NCBI GenBank assembly: GCA_964462685.1
Contig: CAYWYR010000004.1
Span: forward strand, 121,938 to 185,937
Direction: 5' to 3'
DNA length: 64,000 nucleotides
Origin: CAYWYR01 sp964462685
GTDB lineage: Bacteria > Bacteroidota > Ignavibacteria > Kapaibacteriales > UBA2268
Shown: positions 55,852-64,000 of the stretch, one piece after another
Numbering within the stretch: the stretch's first letter is position 1
Layout: every line of letters begins with the position of its first letter
Position numbers and translations under genes: made by a program
Notes under the pieces: model-generated
What the model was told of the DNA's origin: nothing
Seen by the model: only the letters and a program-made list of their open reading frames with translations
The model's database searches: none

Positions 55852-56968
55852 CTGTATCTATAAAAAATGGACACTTTCTGATATTCTTTTGTTGGTCAAT
55901 ACCAAAGGGATTGGGGATCACGCCGTAAGAAAAATATTAACTCAATGCGATTCATATTATACCTTTATGAACACTGCAAACCCTGTATTGAAAAAATTCA
56001 GATCGAAGTTTCAGGATATTGAGCTGTTTGAATCAAACCTGGCAGCTGTTATCGAAAAGCAGCTACATAGTATTGAAAAAAACGTTATCGATCTTATCGG
56101 CTTCTGGGATAGTAGGTATCCTACTATGCTTGACCATGACAGTTACGCACCTCCGATTTTATATACTAAAGGTAATATCGCCTATCTAAATACAACAACA
56201 TGTATCTCTATAGTCGGCACAAGAAGAAACTCATCTTACGGTAAAACAGTTACCGAAGAGTTCGTTAAAGGTTTTTGTGACTCATCGATTACTATAATTA
56301 GCGGTATGGCCCAGGGTATAGACTCAATAGCCCATAAAACAGCTATGTCGGTAGGCGGTAAAACTCTTGCAGTACTTGCCAGCGGATTAGACCAGATACA
56401 GCCGTCATACTCCAAAGACTTCGCTGATAGAATCATCGATAGCGGCGGAGGTGTGATGTCGGCATATCCACCAGGGACGAAAGCTCTGAATCAGTTCTTT
56501 GTTCAGCGAAACAGAATCGTAAGCGGACTCTCCCGAGCTACAGTTGTAATAGAGAGCAAAGATAAAGGCGGTTCGCTTTGGACAGCTAAGTTTGCAGCAG
56601 AGCAGAACCGCGATGTTTATGCCGTGCCGGGCAAAATCTACAGTGATCGATCTTCTGGCACACATAATCTGATAAAAGAGAATATGGCGATAATAGCATT
56701 ATCTTATAGACAAATATTAGATGATCTGAATATCGATGCTATTTTAGCAAAGTCTCCACAGGTGGAAATCTATGATGAACTTTCTTCGGTGGAAAGAACC
56801 ATACTTGAAAAGCTAGAAGCTGACCCGAAAATAATCGATACCGTTTTCGAGGAAGTCAATAGCGAGATAAATATATCTATAGCCGAACTGCAATCCCAGC
56901 TATTGATGCTGGAATTCAACGGCAGAATAAAACAGTCATCCGGAAACGCTTACTATAAAGTGCAATGA
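55844..56968 (+). CDS. dprA: DNA processing protein DprA
   Basis: A 374-residue DprA/Smf protein that loads RecA on incoming single-stranded DNA in natural transformation. An N-terminal SAM-like region (SDILLLVNTKGIGDHAVRKI) is followed by the Rossmann-like domain: SIVGTRRNSSYGKTV, ISGMAQGIDSIAHKTAM, VLASGLDQIQPSYSKDFAD, and NQFFVQRNRIVSGLS. A winged-helix domain is at the C-terminus. Other competence genes are not in the window, so competence itself is not shown. The start overlaps the LolC-like gene by 8 bp and the end overlaps the prenyl synthase by 4 bp (ATGA). Confidence 0.95.
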   Translation: MSNCIYKKWTLSDILLLVNTKGIGDHAVRKILTQCDSYYTFMNTANPVLKKFRSKFQDIELFESNLAAVIEKQLHSIEKNVIDLIGFWDSRYPTMLDHDSYAPPILYTKGNIAYLNTTTCISIVGTRRNSSYGKTVTEEFVKGFCDSSITIISGMAQGIDSIAHKTAMSVGGKTLAVLASGLDQIQPSYSKDFADRIIDSGGGVMSAYPPGTKALNQFFVQRNRIVSGLSRATVVIESKDKGGSLWTAKFAAEQNRDVYAVPGKIYSDRSSGTHNLIKENMAIIALSYRQILDDLNIDAILAKSPQVEIYDELSSVERTILEKLEADPKIIDTVFEEVNSEINISIAELQSQLLMLEFNGRIKQSSGNAYYKVQ

Positions 56969-57954
56969 ATAGATCAGAATACGAATCAAGACTAAAATCA
57001 TACAAGAAACAGGTTGAAGCCAGAGCTTTTGAATACCTAGAGAAAGTAGAAGTCGATAATCTTAAAGAACCTTTCCGATACCTACTTGAAGGGGGCGGCA
57101 AAAGGATCAGGCCTATGCTCACCCTGATTGGCTGCGGCCTTACTGGTAAAAATACAGATGATGCGATAGATCTTGCTCTGTCGATGGAAGTGCTTCACAA
57201 CTTCACTCTTGTCCATGACGATATAATGGATGGTTCCCCGCTACGGAGAGGTAGACAGACCATCCATAAAAAATGGGACCTTTCAATAGGGATACTTGTT
57301 GGCGACCTTATGATAGGCTACGCATGTAAACTAATGCCAAAATACGCACACAAACGGATATTCGATATCCAAAAGGAATTCAATGATGCTTTGATTGAGG
57401 TTTGTGTGGGACAGGCTTATGATATTCAGTATAATTCCTCCTATGATATAACCGTGGAAGATTATCTGAAGATGATACACAAGAAGACCTCATATCTACT
57501 TCTCGCATCACTCAAGATGGGCGCTCTGTTAGGTGATGCATCCGATGAACTTATAGATGAACTTCATTCTTTTGCCAATAATCTTGGCCTCGGCTTCCAG
57601 ATACAAGACGATATGCTTGATCTTTTATCAGATAACCCGAAATTCGGCAAAATCAAAGGGCAGGACCTTATCGAAGGCAAAAAAACCTATCTCATTATCG
57701 AAGCCGCTAAAAGAGCTGCAACCGATGAGGATAAAGCTCTAATGAAAAACTACTATGATTCAGATGGAATGGGAAGCAAAGATATACCGAAGATGATAGA
57801 GCTGATGGAGAGGCTTCAGGTTTTTGATGATGCTAAAAAACTAGCTTCGGATTATTTTGGAAAAGCCAAATCATCACTTGATAAACTGCCAGACAACGAA
57901 TATCGTGATATGCTCGGTTTCATACTCGAGGACATTCAGGTAAGGACAGTTTGA
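56965..57954 (+). CDS. polyprenyl diphosphate synthase (trans-isoprenyl)
   Basis: A 329-residue all-helical prenyltransferase that elongates allylic diphosphates with isopentenyl diphosphate. Both Asp-rich motifs are present: FARM in LVHDDIMDGSPLRRG (DDxxD) and SARM in GFQIQDDMLDLL. Other marks: YLLEGGGKRIRPMLTL at the N-terminus and KIKGQDLIEGKKTYLI after the second Asp motif. Product length (C15, C20 or longer, for quinones or undecaprenyl lipid) cannot be fixed from sequence, though residues before FARM (MEVLHNFTLV) lack very bulky groups, which allows long chains. ATG overlaps the dprA stop. Confidence 0.93.
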   Translation: MNRSEYESRLKSYKKQVEARAFEYLEKVEVDNLKEPFRYLLEGGGKRIRPMLTLIGCGLTGKNTDDAIDLALSMEVLHNFTLVHDDIMDGSPLRRGRQTIHKKWDLSIGILVGDLMIGYACKLMPKYAHKRIFDIQKEFNDALIEVCVGQAYDIQYNSSYDITVEDYLKMIHKKTSYLLLASLKMGALLGDASDELIDELHSFANNLGLGFQIQDDMLDLLSDNPKFGKIKGQDLIEGKKTYLIIEAAKRAATDEDKALMKNYYDSDGMGSKDIPKMIELMERLQVFDDAKKLASDYFGKAKSSLDKLPDNEYRDMLGFILEDIQVRTV

Positions 57955-60900
57955 TGATATATATATGTAATAATATATATGATTTCAAAACCAAAAAAGA
58001 ATATCTCAGTTCTCAAGATTATAGTATCGAGAGTGAGATTCTAAATGATCCTTATGGGAGTATATATGTATTCCCGACTAGAAGATTCAGTAGGTACATC
58101 CAGAAGAAGCATATATCGGAATGTGGCAAGAAAGGCTTGACATCTAAGAGTATCCAAATCTCGAATCTGTTTGATCTAGCATTCTCAATTGTCAAAAAAT
58201 ATTCCAGCAATACAGAGTTAGTTGATGAGCAGAAGAGATTTTTCATCCTTTCTGATATTTTAGATAGCCATTCATCCAATCTACAATTCTTCAACGAAAA
58301 GAATACAATATCAAATACTAGTAACCTGCTGGAGCTTGTCTCAAGCCTGAGAGACAATGGCGTGATATCAGATAGCATTATCACGAAAGATTTACCAGAA
58401 GGTGATTCAAAAAGCAGAATTGAGGATATAAAGTATGTTCTTAAGCATTACGAAACGGAGATTAATAAAAAGAATACCTCTGAAGAAGATACTTTTTCAG
58501 TATTTCTAAAAGCATGTGCGTTTATTAGAGAAGAGCCAGTAATTTTAGCTGAGTTTATCGATAAAGATATAGTTAGCTCAGGGTTTTTCAGGTTTAAAGA
58601 CTATGAGATAGATTTTATCAGGAGTTTATTAACCCATAGCCCCAAAGGAGTAAGGCTTGGGATTGCTTACGATAGTAAAAATCTGAGACTATTTAACTCA
58701 GTAAAACAGTTGGTCGAAAAGATTACCCATAATCTAAATATAGATAAGTATGAGATTCAGAACGGGAATAAATACCAGCACTATATAAGCAGAAACCTGT
58801 TTCAAAAAGGAGCAGCTCCCCCGAAATACCCCGAAAGTTGTTTTAGTCTCATAGAGTGCGAAACCAAATCCGATGAAGTAAAAAAAGTATCCAAACTCAT
58901 ACGCTATCATTACAGTCAAGGCATGCCACTTAATCGGATGATTGTCGTTAGCAACAGCAGTAGGGACTACTCATATTTGGCAAGAGAGATATTCGCTTTA
59001 GATAAAATACCTACTAATATAACAGATAGATTTATTCTTTCTGGTTCACCGGTTGTCAATTCGATAATCAGTTTAATCGAAGCAGTTTTAGCGGGCTTCC
59101 CTAAAAGGTCTATCCTATCACTGAGCAAGAATAAGTATTTGAATTTCAAAGAGTTAAGTATTAACTCCTCAACGGATTTAGCGGAAGCACTACATGTTTA
59201 TAAAATACAATATTTCGCAAAATATCTGAAACGAGAATATAAAAGCAAAAGCAATAGCAACTCTAATAATAGGAGTCATAATAGGCTAGACCGTCTATCG
59301 AATGAAATCTATAAAACAAAGTTTCAAGGAATTATAAGTTCTCTGACCGATTTATATTCTGAGCTGAGATATAACACAAACAGTGACGGAAGCCAAAAAA
59401 TATCGGCGAATGATTTCCAGAGATATATTAACCGAGTAATTAAATTCACTAATCTTATCGATAATGTATTATCGATAAGGGATAGCTTGAAAACAAACAG
59501 CAGACATGAACATACTCTTGTAAGGCATGAGCTTGAAAAAGACTCTCAGGCGTTCAATGAGTTTATATCATTGATATCCAGTTTCCCACAGTATTTTGAT
59601 AAGCCAGATAAACAAGAACATACTCTGACTGACTTGCTTTCTAGATTCAAAATACTGCTTACCCTTACCAGATATCAAATAAAGGAAATACCCGATTATG
59701 GTATAAATGTTACTTCAATAGAGCAGTCAAGAGAGCTGGATTTTGATATAGCTTTTGTGCTTGGCATGGATGAGGGGGTGACTCCATCCAGAAACTCGGG
59801 TACTGAACCCTCACTGGAGTTGGTTTTTAGAGATTCTGTCAGGCAAAAGTATGAATACGAAAAACTACTGTTTTATAATCTTTTGACTAACCAGAGAAAC
59901 TACCAGCACACAGAAAAGGATAGGTTTTACTTTACCTATACTAAAGGAACTGGCAGCAATAGTAATATGTCTCATTTCCTTATAAAGGTTAAGGACCTAT
60001 TTAAAGATAATGATTGCTTCAGGCATTACCCACTCGATGATACTGACAATCAGAAAATCATTAGCCATGACAGTTCCGAAACCGAGGCTATTAAAAACAT
60101 AATTAATTCAAGAGTGACATCTCTTAGCGGACATAACAAGCTGGATTTTACCTTCGATGAGTTAAATCATAAAAAGGCTTATGAAGCATATCAAAAATCT
60201 ATATATAACGGTAGATATTCAGCTTCTAAGTTAGAGAAGTATATGAACTGTAAGCTTTCGTATCTATTTGGCCAAGTGCTTGAGTACGGCTCTAAGTATT
60301 ATGAAAATGATGATACTGTTTTTTCTTCCGGCAAAGATAAGGGTGATATCTACCACGCAATCTTCGAGGTAATCTGCATAGAGCTTTTTGAGTCGAAAAG
60401 TGAGGGTAATATTGATCTACAGAAACTCAAAAGCCAGTATCAGACAATTAAAGATAAAAACGAAGAAGAAATTTTAGATATTATTGATGATACTATAGAT
60501 ACAATCATTGAATCAATATCAAGTACGGTAGAGTTCCCAGAGTATGAGGCAAATTCTAAAAAGCCGATAATCAAAAAGTATATCTTAAATCTTATAAACG
60601 AGCAAAGTGGTTTCATTCCCGCCTACGTTGAATATTCTATAAACACTAAAATAGACTACGAACCAGAAAACGAGCTACATCAAAACTCAGATACTGAGTT
60701 TGAGCCATATAGCATTAATTTTAAAGCAACTATCGATAGGGTGGATGTTATACCTGATGATATCAATAATATGGTTATGAGGGTAGTTGATTATAAAACC
60801 GGTTCGAAACCTGTAACGCCACTCAATATTCTTAAAAACAGTATAGATGCACAAAAGAATATTCAATTAGGTTTGTACGCTTACTTAGCTGATAATCATA

Positions 60901-61217
60901 TAAAATTCGAGACCCAAGCTAACTATACTGAAGATAGGTTCGAGACAGAGGATATACTTGTTGAAAAGGTAAGCTTCAATTTAAAAGAAAATGCGGTCTT
61001 ATTTGAGAGCCACGGTTTAGATAAAAGAACCAAAGCACAGAAATCAATCACTAAGAGAGATCATGTTCTGAAGATAGAAGATGATTCCCTGACCAAAGTA
61101 GGTCTTGTAATCGGTAGTCTGAAAAAATTCGATTTCAAGAAAGAAGAATATAAATCCTGTAGCTATTGCCCTCATCCTGAGCTTTGCAAGAAAAGGGCAT
61201 CAAAGCAATTTTTATAG
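57954..61217 (+). CDS. AddB-like helicase/nuclease protein with PD-(D/E)XK and Fe-S-type cysteines
   Basis: ATG at 57954 overlaps the prenyl synthase stop (TGATG); 1087 residues. The N-terminal region (YVFPTRRFSRYIQKKH) and central VTSIEQSRELDFDIAFVLGM follow the UvrD-like helicase folds of AddB, though Walker A is not evident. The C-terminal ~330 residues form a RecB-type nuclease: SASKLEKYMNCKLSYLFG, KGDIYHAIFEV, RVVDYKTGSKP (Asp946, Lys948). Cys766, 1069, 1072 and 1078 (C...CSYC...C) match the Fe-S arrangement of AddB/Cas4. Such proteins resect double-strand breaks with AddA, which is not encoded here. The gene closes a five-gene overlapping run and meets the M20 gene with a 6-bp tail-to-tail overlap. 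Confidence 0.85.
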   Translation: MIYICNNIYDFKTKKEYLSSQDYSIESEILNDPYGSIYVFPTRRFSRYIQKKHISECGKKGLTSKSIQISNLFDLAFSIVKKYSSNTELVDEQKRFFILSDILDSHSSNLQFFNEKNTISNTSNLLELVSSLRDNGVISDSIITKDLPEGDSKSRIEDIKYVLKHYETEINKKNTSEEDTFSVFLKACAFIREEPVILAEFIDKDIVSSGFFRFKDYEIDFIRSLLTHSPKGVRLGIAYDSKNLRLFNSVKQLVEKITHNLNIDKYEIQNGNKYQHYISRNLFQKGAAPPKYPESCFSLIECETKSDEVKKVSKLIRYHYSQGMPLNRMIVVSNSSRDYSYLAREIFALDKIPTNITDRFILSGSPVVNSIISLIEAVLAGFPKRSILSLSKNKYLNFKELSINSSTDLAEALHVYKIQYFAKYLKREYKSKSNSNSNNRSHNRLDRLSNEIYKTKFQGIISSLTDLYSELRYNTNSDGSQKISANDFQRYINRVIKFTNLIDNVLSIRDSLKTNSRHEHTLVRHELEKDSQAFNEFISLISSFPQYFDKPDKQEHTLTDLLSRFKILLTLTRYQIKEIPDYGINVTSIEQSRELDFDIAFVLGMDEGVTPSRNSGTEPSLELVFRDSVRQKYEYEKLLFYNLLTNQRNYQHTEKDRFYFTYTKGTGSNSNMSHFLIKVKDLFKDNDCFRHYPLDDTDNQKIISHDSSETEAIKNIINSRVTSLSGHNKLDFTFDELNHKKAYEAYQKSIYNGRYSASKLEKYMNCKLSYLFGQVLEYGSKYYENDDTVFSSGKDKGDIYHAIFEVICIELFESKSEGNIDLQKLKSQYQTIKDKNEEEILDIIDDTIDTIIESISSTVEFPEYEANSKKPIIKKYILNLINEQSGFIPAYVEYSINTKIDYEPENELHQNSDTEFEPYSINFKATIDRVDVIPDDINNMVMRVVDYKTGSKPVTPLNILKNSIDAQKNIQLGLYAYLADNHIKFETQANYTEDRFETEDILVEKVSFNLKENAVLFESHGLDKRTKAQKSITKRDHVLKIEDDSLTKVGLVIGSLKKFDFKKEEYKSCSYCPHPELCKKRASKQFL

Positions 61218-62375
61218 ATCAAAACAAACCCCCAGCATCATTGCCATTCCCGTTTTCATCCCTTCTTCATCTGGTGCTAGCCTTGGGTTATGGAGAGGAG
61301 GCATAACTTCATCACTGCTATTAACACCGATCATCCAGAATACTGAACTACCCGCTTGTGAGTAATATGCAAAATCCTCACCCCACATTTTTGGAACAAA
61401 TTCCTCATACCTATCATTACCGAAAAGCTCTTTTGCAGTTTTAGTAATATCGGCAGCTAACTTTTCATCATTATTCACAAAGGGATAACCTTTTCTGATC
61501 TCGAAATCAATTTCGCAACCGTAAATCTCACCAATATGCTCTGTAATCGATTTAAGCTTAGTATGCATAGATGCTCGCCAATCTTCATTGAACGCCCGCA
61601 TTGTACCCATCATCTTTACTGATTCCGGTATTACATTTGTCGTATTACCGCCGTTAATACTGGTAACCGATATCACACCGGAATCTAGCGGATCCTTATA
61701 CTTGGTTAGCATTGTTTGATAAGCTAGTATTAAAGCCGAAGCACATACTATCGGATCATGGCCAAGATGCGGCTGTGCGGCATGGGTAGAATTTCCTTTA
61801 ATTGTCCAATAGAGCTCATCGGCTGATGCCATTATTGGCCCCGGGCAGGTGAGAACGGTTCCGGTTTTTGCGCCCGGGTATATATGCTGGCCGTAAACAG
61901 CTGTAGGTGCTGGATTCTCTAAAGCACCGTCCTTTATCATTAGGGTTGCCCCGCCCGGTAGCTTTTCCTCGCCTGGTTGGAACATCAGCTTGATCTGCTT
62001 TTTCAGTTTGGATTCGTTTTCCTTTAAAACGCGAGATACCCCGAGCAGCATAGAGGTATGCAGATCATGCCCGCAGGCATGCATTTTCCCGTCATTTTCT
62101 GAGGCGTAAGTCAGAGCTGTTTCTTCGTGTATTGGTAGCGCATCTATATCAGCCCTCAATGCTATACATTCTTCACCCTGGCCTATTACAGCTATTACTC
62201 CAGTATCAGCAATCTTTTTGCCCTCTATTCCAATTTTCTCCAGCTCTTCTAATATAAGTTTCTGGGTTTCGTACTCTTGATATGACAATTCTGGGTTCTT
62301 GTGGATTCTCCTTCTTATTTTGACTGTATCATCAAAAATCGTATCTACTGCGTCAATAATATCGTTAGTGTTCAT
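61212..62375 (-). CDS. M20 family amidohydrolase
   Basis: A 387-residue zinc amidohydrolase/carboxypeptidase (M20D). ATG at 62375 is preferred; an ATG at 62381 adds two residues. Seen: IHKNPELSYQEYETQKLI at the N-terminus, RADIDALPIHEET, DGKMHACGHDLHTSMLLG (metal Cys and His), MFQPGEEKLPGGATLMI (Glu pair), and a final HNPRLAPDEEGM. These hydrolyse N-acyl or hippurate-like amides or aminoacyl groups; the actual substrate is not clear. No signal peptide. It ends within the AddB-like gene by 6 bp on the opposite strand, and starts 56 bp from the divergent flippase. Confidence 0.92.
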   Translation of the reverse strand: MNTNDIIDAVDTIFDDTVKIRRRIHKNPELSYQEYETQKLILEELEKIGIEGKKIADTGVIAVIGQGEECIALRADIDALPIHEETALTYASENDGKMHACGHDLHTSMLLGVSRVLKENESKLKKQIKLMFQPGEEKLPGGATLMIKDGALENPAPTAVYGQHIYPGAKTGTVLTCPGPIMASADELYWTIKGNSTHAAQPHLGHDPIVCASALILAYQTMLTKYKDPLDSGVISVTSINGGNTTNVIPESVKMMGTMRAFNEDWRASMHTKLKSITEHIGEIYGCEIDFEIRKGYPFVNNDEKLAADITKTAKELFGNDRYEEFVPKMWGEDFAYYSQAGSSVFWMIGVNSSDEVMPPLHNPRLAPDEEGMKTGMAMMLGVCFDL

Positions 62376-62430
62376 TATCAAAGGATTAGTTAGTGATTAT
62401 GGGATATAGCTCCAAAGGCAAAGATACTTA

Positions 62431-63897
62431 ATGATCGAAAAACTTAAACAGTTAGCACAGGATACTGTTATTTACGGGGCGGCTCTATTCATTGGTAGAT
62501 TTCTTTCATTTCTACTTGTTCCCCTTTATACCAACTACATACCCAAGGCTGAATTAGGGATACTATTCAACTTCTTTGTTGTGTTTGGTTTTCTTAATAT
62601 ACTTTATTCATTTGGTTTTGATAGCGGTTTTTTCAGATTCGCATCCGAGGAGTCAACAAAAGAAGAGAAGAAAAGTGTCTTCACGATGACTTTTATTACG
62701 ATAGCCGTTATCGCGTTATTCTCCACTTTATCTATCAACTTATTTAGATCAGAACTTGCGATGTTGATACCGCAGTTCGATAAGGCGGAGCTTTGGATAA
62801 CTATCGCGAGTCTAGTACCTCTGATAGATTCCTTGATGTTCATACCTTTTTCAAGGCTACGTTTAATTAGGAAAACCATCAGGTTCGGGCTGTTACGGCT
62901 GGTCATGGTAATAATCACTGTAGGTCTGAATCTACTATTGGTAATGGTTTTTGAAATGGGGATTACGGGCGTTCTGATTTCAAGCGTACTCGGACCGCTG
63001 ATTATCGGATTAACTTTCATTCCTGATCTAATCAGGAACATTACCAAAAAAGTAGATTGGAAAAAGTGGAAAGAGATACTTAAATATAGCGCACCTACTG
63101 TGCCTGCGTCACTATCGGTTATAGCACTTCAATTCATTGATCAACCAGTGATTACGGCGGTACTAGGGCCGGAAGCTTTAGCGGTATATGGAACAAATTA
63201 CAAGCTCGCCCTTCCTATGATGATGTTTGTTACGATGTTTGAATATGCTTGGAAGCCTTTCTATCTCAACCGGTACAAGGATGATAACGCAATTGAGATG
63301 TTCAAGACTGTGCTTAATTACTATGTTGCTACATGCGGATTTATATTTCTTGTAGTCTCCGGGTTCATTCCTTATATAGTAAAGATGAGAATAGGGGATG
63401 AGTACTTCATCGATCCTGGATACTGGAGCGGAATCTATATAATACCGATAATAATGGGCGGCTATTTTTTCAATGGGCTCTTCAATCAGTTCTCTATGGG
63501 TGTAAACATTCAAAAGGCTACCAAATATCTGCCTATAGCTGTCGGCTCTGCGGCTTTGGTAAACCTTTTCGGGAATATCCTCTTACTGGAACACTACGGA
63601 ATTGATGCCGCCGCTTGGCTTACCCTAATCAGCTATGCTATTGCCGCAACGATCATCTATTACTTCTCCAGAAAAGTATTTCCGATAGATTATAATTGGA
63701 AAAAGATATTCTTACTTGTAGTATCAGTACTTTTGATATATGCACTGTCGCTATACCTGGACAACTACTTTTCCGGTAATCTGAAAGCAGTGCCGGATCT
63801 GATAGCAGTGGTGTTATATCCTGTCGTTCTATACTTCACTGGCTTTTTCGAGAAAAAAGAACTTTCCTACATCAAAAGACTAATAAAAAGAAAATAG
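62431..63897 (+). CDS. polysaccharide biosynthesis flippase (Wzx/MATE-like)
   Basis: A 488-residue inner-membrane protein with about 14 hydrophobic helices, the layout of the MOP-superfamily flippases: QDTVIYGAALFIGRFLSFLL, GILFNFFVVFGFLNILYSFG, then LPMMMFVTMFEYAWKPFYLN in the middle. It should move lipid-linked sugars across the inner membrane for lipopolysaccharide or capsule. No glycosyltransferase genes lie in view; a polysaccharide cluster may follow beyond the window. ATG start; a tRNA-Arg gene follows 20 bp downstream of its stop. Confidence 0.88.
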   Translation: MIEKLKQLAQDTVIYGAALFIGRFLSFLLVPLYTNYIPKAELGILFNFFVVFGFLNILYSFGFDSGFFRFASEESTKEEKKSVFTMTFITIAVIALFSTLSINLFRSELAMLIPQFDKAELWITIASLVPLIDSLMFIPFSRLRLIRKTIRFGLLRLVMVIITVGLNLLLVMVFEMGITGVLISSVLGPLIIGLTFIPDLIRNITKKVDWKKWKEILKYSAPTVPASLSVIALQFIDQPVITAVLGPEALAVYGTNYKLALPMMMFVTMFEYAWKPFYLNRYKDDNAIEMFKTVLNYYVATCGFIFLVVSGFIPYIVKMRIGDEYFIDPGYWSGIYIIPIIMGGYFFNGLFNQFSMGVNIQKATKYLPIAVGSAALVNLFGNILLLEHYGIDAAAWLTLISYAIAATIIYYFSRKVFPIDYNWKKIFLLVVSVLLIYALSLYLDNYFSGNLKAVPDLIAVVLYPVVLYFTGFFEKKELSYIKRLIKRK

Positions 63898-63917
63898 TTA
63901 AATTGCGACTTCTCAAT

Positions 63918-63991
63918 GCGCCCGTAGCTCAACTGGATAGAGTACTGGATTTCGGCTCCAGCGGTTGGGGGTTCGACTCCCTCCGGGCGTA
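63918..63991 (+). tRNA. tRNA-Arg (anticodon TCG)
   Basis: A 74-nt cloverleaf. Acceptor GCGCCCG pairs with CGGGCGT (one G-U at the end); D stem GCTC/GAGT; anticodon stem CTGGA/TCCAG with loop TTTCGGC, anticodon TCG, reading CGA; T stem GGGGG/CCCTC with loop TTCGACT. Discriminator A at 63991. No CCA is encoded. tRNA genes are common phage/integron attachment sites; none is seen here, as the window ends 9 bp later. Confidence 0.95.
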
Positions 63992-64000
63992 CTATGAAAA

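Noticed and set aside
62419..62426. CAAAGATA (TATCTTTG on the minus strand) as a promoter for the M20 gene
   Set aside because: It matches the -7 box but no TTTG is found upstream in the flippase gene; likely chance.
63918..64000. Integration site of a mobile element at tRNA-Arg
   Set aside because: No integrase or direct repeat of the tRNA 3' end is seen, and the window ends 9 bp after the gene.

Overview
The window is an AT-rich, gene-dense bacterial chromosome segment: 45 protein genes and one tRNA, with no gene-free stretch longer than about 140 bp. No insertion sequence, prophage, CRISPR array or integron was seen. Several features point to the Bacteroidota-Chlorobiota (FCB) group: a large secreted protein with a type IX secretion (T9SS) C-terminal sorting domain, many lipoproteins and outer-membrane barrels, an IleRS with HHMM in place of the usual HIGH motif, few Shine-Dalgarno sequences, and promoter-like pairs of TTTG and TAnnTTTG. 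A deep lineage such as Ignavibacteria or Kapabacteria is possible, but the sequence alone does not settle it.

Layout. 1-3.7 kb (+): the end of a TamB-like envelope protein, then a lone CheW. 3.7-8.4 kb (-): a PfkB sugar/nucleoside kinase, a secreted FG-GAP/CBM9-like protein and the helicase PcrA. 8.5-15.5 kb (+): ddl, priA, rsfS, argS and an acyl-CoA dehydrogenase. 15.5-17.8 kb: YbbR-like protein (-), MarC-like protein (+) and GPP34-like protein (+). 17.8-26.5 kb (-): ileS, a TraR/DksA-type regulator, lspA, rluD, a T9SS cargo protein and a nitroreductase. 26.6-30.7 kb: M16 peptidase (+), rpoZ (-), MerR regulator (+), secreted WD40 protein (+) and OmpA-like protein (+). 30.8-37.7 kb (-): cell-wall amidase, AI-2E family permease, an amino-acid ABC transporter in two genes (one a binding-protein/permease fusion) and polyphosphate kinase. 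37.9-45.3 kb (+): a tightly packed operon of a small barrel protein, three lipoproteins and pepD. 45.3-52.7 kb (-): gyrA followed by a TonB-plug-like barrel, a lipoprotein and a FadL/PorV-like barrel. 52.9-61.2 kb (+): an overlapping run of a GH13-like protein, a LolC-type permease, dprA, a polyprenyl synthase and an AddB-like nuclease. 61.2-64 kb: an M20 amidohydrolase (-), a flippase (+) and tRNA-Arg(TCG) (+).

How the genes relate. Most are housekeeping: replication and repair (gyrA, priA, pcrA, dprA, AddB-like), translation (ileS, argS, rsfS, rluD, tRNA) and envelope building (ddl, amidase, lspA, LolC-like, TamB-like, flippase). The less ordinary content is in the envelope clusters. The 37.9-43.8 kb operon encodes a probable barrel, a lipoprotein that appears to end in a barrel, a Cys-rich lipoprotein and a 1073-residue lipoprotein with propeller-like and OmpA-like parts. 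It is the best candidate here for an undescribed system, possibly connected to type IX secretion.

A second notable point is that priA and rluD both have clear homology upstream of any ATG, GTG or TTG, in fully open frames. AUA is the most plausible start codon available in each.
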